Assembly (NCBI RefSeq): GCF_017573465.1
Contig: NZ_JAGEPF010000050.1
Span: 1-63,250, forward strand
DNA: 63,250 bases
Direction: 5' to 3'
From: Actinomadura violacea
GTDB taxonomy: Bacteria > Actinomycetota > Actinomycetes > Streptosporangiales > Streptosporangiaceae
Shown here: positions 45,942 to 53,583 of the stretch, piece after piece
Numbering within the stretch: position 1 is the first letter of the stretch
How the letters are laid out: each line of letters starts with the position of its first letter
Position numbers and translations under genes: made by a program
The notes under the pieces: model-generated
The model's input: only the letters and a program-made list of their open reading frames with translations
What the model was told of the DNA's origin: nothing
Databases searched by the model: none

Positions 45942-46906
45942 GCGCGCGCCTGCTGGAGGGACTCACCGAGGATGCCGGTGGGACGGAACAGGAGGATGAC
46001 CACGAGCAGCGTGAACGCGATGACGTCCTTCCACTCGGAGCCGAAGATGGAGCCGCCGTAGTTCTCGATCAGCCCCAGCGTGAACCCGCCGACGAGAGCG
46101 CCGCGCAGGTTCCCGATACCGCCGAGCACCGCGGCCGTGAACGCCTTGATACCGAGGATGAAGCCGATGTTGAACATCGTCTGCTGGTAGAGCAGCGCGA
46201 AGAAGAACCCCGCCGCGCCCGCCATCAGGCCGCCGACCACGAAGGTCACGACGACGACCCGGTCGATGTTCACGCCGAGCAGCACCGCCGTCTCGGGGTC
46301 CTGCGCCGTGGCCCGGATACCGCGGCCGAGCTTGGAGGCGTTCACGAACCGGTCCAGGACGATCATCATCACGATCGCCGCCACGAAGATCAGCAGCTTG
46401 TCGTTGCGGACGTCCCCGGAACCGATCGAGAACAGCGTCTCCTTCTTCATCAGGTCCGGCACGTGGATCGGGTCGCGCCCGCCGCCGTGCCCGAAGAAGT
46501 GCGGGATCACCGTCGTCGCGAACAGCTCCTGCAGGAACAGCGACGCGCCGATCGCCGAGATCAGCGCCGCCAGCCGCGACGCCCCCTTGCGGCGCAGCGG
46601 CCGGTAGGCGATCAGCTCCAGCACGAGCGCCGCCCCGCCCGACGCGACCATCGACGCGATCAGGCAGGCCAGCAGCACTCCCACCAGGGCGATGCCGGTG
46701 TAGGGGCCGTTGTCGAAACCGACCACCTGGATCAAGGTCAGCCCGCCGAACGTGCCGATCATGAAGATTTCGGAATGGGCGAAGTTGATGAGCCGGAGCA
46801 CGCCGTAGACCATCGTGTAGCCGAGCGCGACCAGCGCGTAGATCGAACCGACGGTCAGCCCGTCGACCGTGTTCGCCCAGAACTGGGATGTGAAGTCGTG
46901 GAGCAC
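45938..46906 (-). CDS. livH: Branched-chain amino acid-type ABC transporter permease LivH
   Basis: The 322-residue membrane protein has the LivH pattern: NTVDGLTVGSIYALVALGYTMVYGVLRLINFAHSEIFM in pieces (GSIYALVALGYTMVYG near residues 17-32, INFAHSEIFM), RAVAQDPETA-like RATAQDPETAVLLGVN, and GFILGIKAFTAAVLGGIGN. It overlaps livM. A hairpin separates it from livK, so it may be expressed at a lower level than the binding protein. Confidence 0.94.
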   Translation of the reverse strand: MLHDFTSQFWANTVDGLTVGSIYALVALGYTMVYGVLRLINFAHSEIFMIGTFGGLTLIQVVGFDNGPYTGIALVGVLLACLIASMVASGGAALVLELIAYRPLRRKGASRLAALISAIGASLFLQELFATTVIPHFFGHGGGRDPIHVPDLMKKETLFSIGSGDVRNDKLLIFVAAIVMMIVLDRFVNASKLGRGIRATAQDPETAVLLGVNIDRVVVVTFVVGGLMAGAAGFFFALLYQQTMFNIGFILGIKAFTAAVLGGIGNLRGALVGGFTLGLIENYGGSIFGSEWKDVIAFTLLVVILLFRPTGILGESLQQARA

Positions 46907-46927
46907 AGAGGGTTCCTCAAGAAAGAG

Positions 46928-46957
46928 GGGGCGGGAGCGCAGCGGCGCTCCCGCCCC
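46928..46957 (-). terminator. Hairpin between livK and livH (attenuator)
   Basis: GGGGCGGGAGCGC at 46928-46940 pairs perfectly with GCGCTCCCGCCCC at 46945-46957. On the minus strand the stem is followed by CTCTTTCTT. It sits 45 nt after the livK stop, where partial termination would favour the binding protein. Confidence 0.78.
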
Positions 46958-47001
46958 GCGCCGGAGGACCGGCGGCCGTCCTGCGTCGTGGCGGGCCTAG
47001 C

Positions 47002-48168
47002 TCACTCGGGCTTGACCTTGGCGGCGTCGCCGAGGAACTTCAGCTTCCCGTCGACCACCTGGAACATGTAGATGGTCTTGACCTGGATCTCGCCGTTCGC
47101 CTCGAACTTGACCGGCTTCGACACGCCCTGGAAGTTCACCGTCTTGAGGTAGTCGTTGACGTCCTTGGTCGTGGTCTTGCCGGCCTTGAAGGCGTCCAGG
47201 ATCGCGTTCGTGGCGTCGTAGCCCTCCGCCGAGTACGTGCCCTGGTCCTTGTGGAACGCGGCCTTGTAGTCGTTGATGAACTTCGCCACGGCCGGGTTGT
47301 CGGCCGTCGGGTTGATCGACTGGCAGGCGCACGAGACCAGCGCGCCGTCGGCCTGCTTGACGCCGGCGCCGTCGATCAGCTTCTGGTCCAGCGCGCCGTC
47401 GTCGGAGACGAACTTGGCGGTCACGCCGCCGTCGCGCAGCTGCTTGAGCAGCTTGTCGCCGCCGTTGTAGTAGCCGCCGAAGAAGATCGCGTCCGGCTTG
47501 AACGCCTTCACCTTGTTGACCGTGCTGGAGTAGTCGGTCGCCTTCGGGTCGATCTTGTCCCGCTGCGGCGCGACGCCCTGCGCCTGCACCGCGGAGAACA
47601 CCTTGTCGGCCAGGCCGACGCTGTACTCCTGGTTGTCGTCGATGACGAAGACCTTCTTGGCGGCCAGCGTCTTCACGATGAAGTCGCCGTCGACCTGGCC
47701 CTGCGCGTCGTCGTTGGAGATCAGCCGGTGCCAGAACTTCCAGCCGTTCTTGCCCAGCGCCGTGGAGGTGGCCGAGGGGGAGATGTTCGGGATCTCCGCC
47801 TCCTCCAGGCTCGGCACCGTCGCCTTGGACTCGCCGGAGAACACCGGGCCGACGACCGCGGTGACGTCGTCGTCGATCGCCTTCTGCACCTGGCCGGGCG
47901 CGACGGCCGGGTCGCCCTTGGTGTCGTAGATCTTGAACTTGACCTTCTTCTTCGGGTTCGTGGCGTTGTACTGGTCGATCGCCAGCTTGACCCCGTTGGA
48001 GATGTTGATCCCGAGCTCGGGGGAGTTGTCGCCGGTCTGGACACCGATGTAGGCGATCGTCAGATCCTTGCCGCCGCCGCTGTCTCCCGAACCGCAGGCG
48101 GCGGCGCCGAGCGCCACCGCCGCACCCAGCGCGATCGCGCCGGTCAGCCTCATCCTGTTGCGCCGCAA
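47002..48168 (-). CDS. livK: Branched-chain amino acid-type ABC transporter substrate-binding lipoprotein
   Basis: The 388-residue precursor is a type I periplasmic-binding-fold protein (Leu/Ile/Val family): LTIAYIGVQTGDNSPELGINISNG begins near residue 34, then VTAVVGPVFSGE, KVFVIDDNQEYSVGLA and YSAEGYDATNAIL. The signal ends in LGAAACGSG with lipidated Cys25. I prefer TTG 48168 (GAAAGG upstream) over ATG 48153, which lacks a ribosome-binding site; both give a working signal peptide. Amino acid specificity is inferred from family only. Confidence 0.92.
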   Translation of the reverse strand: MRRNRMRLTGAIALGAAVALGAAACGSGDSGGGKDLTIAYIGVQTGDNSPELGINISNGVKLAIDQYNATNPKKKVKFKIYDTKGDPAVAPGQVQKAIDDDVTAVVGPVFSGESKATVPSLEEAEIPNISPSATSTALGKNGWKFWHRLISNDDAQGQVDGDFIVKTLAAKKVFVIDDNQEYSVGLADKVFSAVQAQGVAPQRDKIDPKATDYSSTVNKVKAFKPDAIFFGGYYNGGDKLLKQLRDGGVTAKFVSDDGALDQKLIDGAGVKQADGALVSCACQSINPTADNPAVAKFINDYKAAFHKDQGTYSAEGYDATNAILDAFKAGKTTTKDVNDYLKTVNFQGVSKPVKFEANGEIQVKTIYMFQVVDGKLKFLGDAAKVKPE

Positions 48169-48455
48169 GGTGCCCAACCTTTCACATCCGGATCCGCGCC
48201 GGATCGGGTACGAGTCATGCCCCGACGCCGAACTCTCCCGGAAGGAGATAACGGTCACTCGGGGACCAGCTATGTCGTACACCGTCGACCCGTCCCAGAA
48301 CAGCACCCCAGGATCGAAGGGTTATTGCTTCGTTACGCCACCGTGCCCATCGGTTCCCCCGTTTTGCCAGGCACGATTACGCAGCGTGCCGACCGCGGCC
48401 GGTCCGGCACGGGCGCATTGGATCTTGACAACGCGCCGGATGACAGGGCAGAAGG

Positions 48456-49073
48456 TCAACCGGCGGAGGAATCGCCCGCGCCGTCGGCGGCCGCCCCGCC
48501 GGTGGCGCCCGCCACCACGGCCTCCGCGACGGCCCGCATCGTGAGCCTGCGGTCCATCGACGTCTTCTGGATCCACCGGAACGCCTCCGGCTCGGACCAG
48601 CCGTTCGCCTCCTGGAGCAGCCCCTTCGCCCGGTCCACCACCTTGCGGGTCTCCAGCCGCTCCTGCAGCCCGGCGACCTCCGCCTCCAGCGCCCGCAGCT
48701 CGGTGTACCGGCTCACCGCCATCTCGATCGCCGGCGTCAGGTCCGTCTTGGCGAACGGCTTGACGAGGTAGGCCATCGCGCCCGCCTCCGTCGCCCGCTG
48801 GACGAGCTCGCGCTGGGAGAACGCGGTGAGGATCACGACCGGCGCGATCCGGTCCGCCGAGATCCGCTCGGCCGCCGAGATACCGTCCAGGACGGGCATC
48901 TTCACGTCCAGGATCACCAGGTCGGGCTTGAGCTCGCCGGCCAGCCGGACGGCGGTCTCCCCGTCCCCGGCCTCGCCCACGACCTCGTAGCCGTCCTCCT
49001 GCAGCATCTCCTTCAGGTCCAGCCGGATCAGGGCCTCGTCTTCCGCAATCACAACTCGCCGAGCGCTCTCCAC
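48456..49073 (-). CDS. pdtaR: ANTAR-domain response regulator (PdtaR-like antiterminator)
   Basis: The 205-residue protein has an N-terminal receiver (VVIAEDEALIRLDL with the acidic pair, LVILDVKMPVLDG with phospho-Asp, and VKPF with Lys). A coiled linker and a C-terminal ANTAR RNA-binding domain follow (LETRKVVDRAKGLLQEANGWSEPEAF in part, then WIQKTSMDRR). ANTAR proteins bind paired hexaloop RNA hairpins to prevent termination. I start at GTG 49073 with GTAGG 9 nt upstream; GTG 49079 is the alternative. Its partner kinase (PdtaS-like) is not in the window. The locus beside pyk and polA matches mycobacterial pdtaR (Rv1626). Confidence 0.93.
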   Translation of the reverse strand: MESARRVVIAEDEALIRLDLKEMLQEDGYEVVGEAGDGETAVRLAGELKPDLVILDVKMPVLDGISAAERISADRIAPVVILTAFSQRELVQRATEAGAMAYLVKPFAKTDLTPAIEMAVSRYTELRALEAEVAGLQERLETRKVVDRAKGLLQEANGWSEPEAFRWIQKTSMDRRLTMRAVAEAVVAGATGGAAADGAGDSSAG

Positions 49074-49175
49074 GCGCACGAGCCTACCGAACCCGCTACC
49101 CTGGTTCCTGTCGACCCTCCCCCAGCCCGCCTGAGGGTCAATGCCACAAAAAATGTCCAGTTTATCCGGACAAAT

Positions 49176-49248
49176 GCCCCGATAGCCCAATGGCAGAGGC
49201 TATGTGCTCAAACCACATCCAGTGTGGGTTCGAATCCCACTCGGGGCA
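49176..49248 (+). tRNA. tRNA with CAA anticodon (Leu by codon), short variable loop
   Basis: The cloverleaf is complete. Acceptor GCCCCGA/TCGGGGC is at 49176-49182 and 49241-49247, with discriminator A at 49248. The D arm is at 49185-49200. The anticodon stem ATGTG/CACAT surrounds loop CTCAAAC, with anticodon CAA at 49209-49211. The variable loop is CCAGT (5 nt). The T arm GTGGG-TTCGAAT-CCCAC completes it. CCA is not encoded. The anticodon reads UUG (Leu), yet bacterial Leu tRNAs are class II with a long variable arm, so this 73-nt gene is atypical. See findings. Confidence 0.9.
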
Positions 49249-49623
49249 CTTTATCCCTTGAGTGGCCTTTCATCCGGTCCGACCCGCGACGCTTCCGCCC
49301 GGCCGCGAGGGCTCGCGAGCCTGATCGTCACCAGAGCGGGAGCTGACCGAGGCGACGGCACAACGTCCAGTCCCCGGCGGCCATAGACCCGGCGCAAACT
49401 CCGGCTCGGGATCCCCTGGACTCAGATGAACGCGAAGAACATCTCCGTCGCGAGGCGGGAGGCGGTGGGGCGGCTGGATGGGTTCGTGGGGGCCGAGTAC
49501 TGAGGGTTGACGCGGTTTCCGGAGCGTCGTGGAAATGAGATCCGGTGGTGATCAACGCCGGGTCCGCGCGCGGCCGGCCGGGCCGGCCCTCGCGGGTCGG
49601 CGGCCGGTCGGCCGGCGGTGGGG
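49249..49623. other. Spacer between tRNA and pyk
   Basis: No supported gene. A 25-codon frame at 49426-49503 (MNAKNISVARREAVGRL...) has protein-like composition but no ribosome-binding site. It may be the stub of a lost gene. At 49572-49617 lie dense GC palindromes (GGCCGGCC-G-GGCCGGCC and CCGGTCGGCCGG), which on the minus strand directly follow the pyk stop and are its probable terminator. Confidence 0.5.
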
Positions 49624-51042
49624 TCAGTGACTCTCGCCGATGTTGAGGACCTGGAGGGCGTTGGTGGAGCCCGGGGTGCCGGGGGGCGAGCCGGCGACGA
49701 CGACGACCTTGTCGCCCTTCTGGCAGCGGCCGAGTTCGAGGAGGGCCTGCTCGACCTGGCGGAACATGGCGTCGGTGTGGTCGACCTGGGGGACGATGAA
49801 GGTCTCGACGCCCCAGACGTGCGCCAGGCGGCCGCGGACGGCGGGCACGGAGGTGAAGGCCAGCAGCGGGATCGGCGAGCGGTAGCGGGACAGGCGGCGG
49901 GCGGTCTCGCCGGACATGGTGAAGGCGGCGAGGGCCTCGGCGCCGACGATCGCGCCGACCTCGGCGGCGGCGCGGGCGATGGCGCCGCCGACGGTCTCGG
50001 GCATGCGCTGCAGGGTGTGGGTGGCGTGCAGGGTGGCCTGCTCGGCGGTCTCCACGATGCGGCTCATGGTGCGGACGGACTCGATCGGGTACTGGCCGAC
50101 GGCGGTCTCGCCGGAGAGCATGACGGCGTCGGCGCCCTCGAAGACGGCGTTGGCGACGTCGGAGGTCTCGGCGCGGGTGGGGCGCGGCGCGGAGATCATG
50201 GATTCGAGCATCTGGGTGGCGACGATGACCGGGCGGGCCTTCTCGCGGCAGAGTTCGATGGCGCGCTTCTGGACCATCGGGACCTGTTCGAGGGGGAGTT
50301 CGACGCCGAGGTCGCCGCGGGCGACCATGATGCCGTCGAAGGCAGCGACGATCTCGGGGAGGAGTTCGACGGCCTGGGGCTTCTCGATCTTGCCGATGAG
50401 GGGGACGCGGACGCCCTCCTCTTCCATGATCTGGTAGCAGATGTCGGCGTCGGCGGGGGTGCGGACAAAGGAGAGCGCGACGAGGTCGACGCCGAGGCGC
50501 AGGGCCCAGCGCAGGTCGGCCTCGTCCTTGCCGGTGAGGGCGGGGACGCTGACGGGGACGCCGGGCAGGTTGAGGCCCTTGTTGTCGGAGACCATGCCGC
50601 CGACCTTGACGACGGTGTGGACGCGGGGTCCGTCGACGCCGGTGACCTCGAGGGCGACGCGGCCGTCGTCGATGAGGACGGTGTCGCCCGGGGAGACGTC
50701 GCCGGGCAGGCCCTGGAAGGTGGTGGAGACCTCGCGGCGGGTGCCGGGGACGTCGTCGGTGGTGATGGTGAACTCGTCGCCGAGGGTGAGCCGCACGGGG
50801 CCGTCGGGGAACCGGCCGATGCGGATCTTGGGGCCCTGCAGGTCCGCGAGGATGCCGACGCCGCGTCCGGTGGCGTCGGCGGCCGCCCTGATCCGGTGGT
50901 AGACCTCCTCGTGGCCGGCGTGGTCGCCGTGGCTCATGTTGAGCCGGGCGACGTCGACGCCGGCGTGGACGAGGGCGTTGATCTGTTCCGTGCTGGAGCA
51001 GGCGGGGCCGATGGTGCTGACTATCTTCGCTCGACGGGTCAC
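49624..51042 (-). CDS. pyk: Pyruvate kinase
   Basis: Pyk converts phosphoenolpyruvate and ADP to pyruvate and ATP. The 472 residues carry the expected blocks: TRRAKIVSTIGPA, RLNMSHGDH, DLQGPKIRIG, VALSFVRTPAD, the active-site GKIEKPQAV, ARGDLGVELPLEQVP, ATQMLESMI and LSGETAVGQYP. I use GTG 51042, which gives the canonical start (M)TRRAKIV; the open frame to 51102 adds 20 non-conserved residues. No strong Shine-Dalgarno precedes it. Confidence 0.96.
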   Translation of the reverse strand: MTRRAKIVSTIGPACSSTEQINALVHAGVDVARLNMSHGDHAGHEEVYHRIRAAADATGRGVGILADLQGPKIRIGRFPDGPVRLTLGDEFTITTDDVPGTRREVSTTFQGLPGDVSPGDTVLIDDGRVALEVTGVDGPRVHTVVKVGGMVSDNKGLNLPGVPVSVPALTGKDEADLRWALRLGVDLVALSFVRTPADADICYQIMEEEGVRVPLIGKIEKPQAVELLPEIVAAFDGIMVARGDLGVELPLEQVPMVQKRAIELCREKARPVIVATQMLESMISAPRPTRAETSDVANAVFEGADAVMLSGETAVGQYPIESVRTMSRIVETAEQATLHATHTLQRMPETVGGAIARAAAEVGAIVGAEALAAFTMSGETARRLSRYRSPIPLLAFTSVPAVRGRLAHVWGVETFIVPQVDHTDAMFRQVEQALLELGRCQKGDKVVVVAGSPPGTPGSTNALQVLNIGESH

Positions 51043-51149
51043 GTCACAACCGTACTTAGTTACCCGCTGGTACGGATATTCGTGCAGGATGCGGTCGCCC
51101 AAGGTTCACCGAATGGTCTAGGTCAGAGGTCTAGACCATGCGGCCCGGG

Positions 51150-51704
51150 TCATCGTTTGAAGACCTCGACGGCGGCCTGGCAGAAGGCCTTCAGGTCGTC
51201 GGGCTTGCGGCTGCTGACGAGCACGTTGGGGCCGTCCTCGCAGATCTTGACCTCTTCGTCGACCCAGGTCGCCCCGGCGTTGCGCAGGTCCGTCCGCACG
51301 CTGGGCCAGGACGTCATGGTGCGGCCGCGGACGACGCCGGCCTCGATGAGCGTCCAGGGGCCGTGGCAGATGACGGCGACGGGCTTGCCGGCGTCGAAGA
51401 ACGCCTTGGCGAACGCGACGGCCTTGGGCTCGGTGCGCAGGAAGTCGGGGTTGGCGACGCCGCCGGGCAGGACGAGGCCGTCGAACTCGGTGTGGTCGGA
51501 GACGTCGACGGTGGTGTCGACGGGGAAGGTGTCGGCCTTGTCGAGGTGGTCGAACGCCTGGAGGCGGCCGGACTGGGTGGAGACGAGGCGCGGGTTGCCG
51601 CCGGCCTGCTCGACGGCCTTCCAGGGTTCGGTGAGCTCGACCTGCTCGGTGCCTTCGGGGGCGCAGAGGAAGGCGATGGTCTTGCCTTGGAGATCGGACG
51701 GCAT
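51150..51704 (-). CDS. DJ-1/PfpI-family protease or chaperone-like protein
   Basis: The 184-residue protein has the PfpI layout: GKTIAFLCAPEGTEQVELTEP at the N-terminus, DGLVLPGGVANPDFLRT in the middle and the nucleophile elbow AVICHGPWTLIEAG with reactive Cys. GGGAGGA lies 9 nt before ATG 51704. Members act as general stress proteins (YhbO/DJ-1 type). It is divergent from an AraC-type regulator, 66 bp away. Confidence 0.9.
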   Translation of the reverse strand: MPSDLQGKTIAFLCAPEGTEQVELTEPWKAVEQAGGNPRLVSTQSGRLQAFDHLDKADTFPVDTTVDVSDHTEFDGLVLPGGVANPDFLRTEPKAVAFAKAFFDAGKPVAVICHGPWTLIEAGVVRGRTMTSWPSVRTDLRNAGATWVDEEVKICEDGPNVLVSSRKPDDLKAFCQAAVEVFKR

Positions 51705-51770
51705 GTCAGGTTCCTCCCGTTGGGGTCCTCTGCGTCCCCTGCCCGTGCGGGCGGGTGGTATGCAGGGAGG

Positions 51771-52478
51771 ATGAACCCGACGGGTTATCGCGAGGTCCCC
51801 GAGCGCGGGGCGGGGCTGGTGTGCTCGTGGACGGCGGCGCTGCCGGCGGGCGCGGAGCCGTTCGTGCAGCGGGTGGTGCCGGACGGGTGCGTGGACGTGA
51901 TCTGGTCGGCGGGCGGGATCCATGTGGCGGGGCCGGACACGGGCCCGATGCCGGCGGCGGTGCGGCCGGGGGCGGAGATCGTCGCGGTGCGGTTCGGGCC
52001 GGGTGCGGCGCCTCCGGTGCTGGGGGTGCCCGCGGACGCGCTGCGTGACGGGCGGGGGCCGCTGCGGGAGCTGTGGGGCGGTGCGGCGGAGGCGCTGGCG
52101 GACGCGGTGGCCGGTGCGGGGTCGCTGGAGGAGCGGCGGGCGGTGCTGGTGGCGGGTGTGCGGGCGCGGGCGGCGGTGGCGGAGCCGGTGGATCCGCTGG
52201 TCCCGGCGATCCTGGCGGGGGTCGCGGGCCGGTCGGTGCCGGAGGTGGCGGACGCGGTGGGGCTGGGCGAGCGGCAGTTGCGGCGGCGTTCGCTGGCGGC
52301 GTTCGGGTACGGGCCGAAGACGTTGCAGCGGGTGCTGCGGTTCCAGCGGGCGCTGGGGCTGGCGCGGTCGGGGGTTGCGCTGGCGGACGTGGCGACGGCG
52401 GCGGGCTACGCCGACCAGGCGCATCTGTCGAACGAGGTGCGGGCGCTGGCAGGCGAGCCCGTCCGCGCGCTGCTCTGA
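51771..52478 (+). CDS. AraC-family transcriptional regulator
   Basis: The 235-residue protein has an N-terminal sensor region with FVQRVVPDGCVDVIW (near residue 31), typical of the short AraC regulators with a DUF6597-like domain. A C-terminal AraC HTH follows (residues about 150-235: EVADAVGLGERQLRRRSL, ADVATAAGYADQAHLSNEV). GGGAGG precedes ATG 51771. The divergent PfpI gene is the obvious candidate target. Confidence 0.87.
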   Translation: MNPTGYREVPERGAGLVCSWTAALPAGAEPFVQRVVPDGCVDVIWSAGGIHVAGPDTGPMPAAVRPGAEIVAVRFGPGAAPPVLGVPADALRDGRGPLRELWGGAAEALADAVAGAGSLEERRAVLVAGVRARAAVAEPVDPLVPAILAGVAGRSVPEVADAVGLGERQLRRRSLAAFGYGPKTLQRVLRFQRALGLARSGVALADVATAAGYADQAHLSNEVRALAGEPVRALL

Positions 52479-52488
52479 GCGGGCCGGG

Positions 52489-53349
52489 TCAGGGCTTGAG
52501 GCGGCCGTAGGCGCGCAGGGTGCGGAGGCGTTCGATGGTGACGTGGCCGCGCCATTCGGGGCGGGTGGCGGGCGTCCAGATGAGGAAGGCGACGTCCCAG
52601 CCGCCGTCGTCGTGCTGGGCGTCGACGAGGGCGTCGAGCGCGGTGGCGACGGCGGTCTCGCCGACGAGGCGGTGCCCGAATCCGCCGGGTTCGGGGGCGA
52701 AGTCGAGGGGGTCGTGGTGGTCGCTGCGGGCGTGGGCGGCGAGGGTGCCGCGCAGGCGGGCGAAGGCGGCCTCGGCGCGGGGGCGGTCGGGGACGTGGTC
52801 GAGGAAGGTGAGCAGGGCGAGGACGTCGTAGGGGCCTGGTTCGGCGGGCGGGTCGTCGAGGTGGCGCCAGCAGAAGGCGGTGGCGGTGTCGAGCCAGGGG
52901 TGGCGTGATCCGGCGCGGTGGAGCATGCCGGCGAGGGAGGCGGTGGGGTTGATCGCGGCGGGCGGGTCGTCGGGGGTCTGCCACCAGGGGGCGTGGGGGG
53001 CGTCGTGGACGGTGGGCAGGACGAACGGCACTCCCCCGTCGGGGGTGGTGATGGCGGCGAGGTGGTCGGCGATGCGGGTGACGGCGGGGTGGTCGTCGGC
53101 ACCGGCCTGGTGGAGGACGTCGAGGGCGTGCTGGGCGGGGACGGGCTGGCTGGCCTCGCCGCGCAGGTCGGGTTCGAGGGCGTGGCCGTAGCCGCCGTCG
53201 GGGTTCTCGTAGGCGGCGAGGGCGGCGAGGAGGGGTGCGGCGGGGGCGTCGTGGAAGTGGAGGGCGAAGCGGCGGCGGTCGATGACGCGGGCGTTGAGCC
53301 GCATGAACTCCCAGGCGCGGGCGAGGTCGGTGGCGTGCAGGGTTCTCAT
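52489..53349 (-). CDS. Prenyltransferase/squalene-cyclase-fold hypothetical protein
   Basis: The 286-residue protein has repeated QW-like features of alpha/alpha toroids: YENPDGGYGHALEPD near residue 48, HALDVL, and DAQHDDGGWDVAFL near residue 240. This pattern is seen in terpene cyclases, prenyltransferase beta subunits and related proteins, but no catalytic DCTAE or DxDD motif is present. It is cytoplasmic (no signal). Function unknown. Its stop is 10 bp from that of the convergent AraC gene. Confidence 0.75.
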   Translation of the reverse strand: MRTLHATDLARAWEFMRLNARVIDRRRFALHFHDAPAAPLLAALAAYENPDGGYGHALEPDLRGEASQPVPAQHALDVLHQAGADDHPAVTRIADHLAAITTPDGGVPFVLPTVHDAPHAPWWQTPDDPPAAINPTASLAGMLHRAGSRHPWLDTATAFCWRHLDDPPAEPGPYDVLALLTFLDHVPDRPRAEAAFARLRGTLAAHARSDHHDPLDFAPEPGGFGHRLVGETAVATALDALVDAQHDDGGWDVAFLIWTPATRPEWRGHVTIERLRTLRAYGRLKP

Positions 53350-53583
53350 GGGTGTCACCGTAGGGCGGGGCGAGGGGGCCGGTCTTGGAGGATTCGGACG
53401 CGCGCCCCGGTCCGCGGCGGCGGGCCCGGTCGCCCCAGCGGTGGGCGGCCGGGCCCGTGACGTCCCGCGTGGGTGTCGGGCGGGACGGTAGCGAATCGGT
53501 CTCTTGACCACAAGGGGTGCGTTACGGAATCGCGGGCCAATCCGGGTGATCCACAAGGCCGGTCCGTGTGGTCTGCTGGGGCG

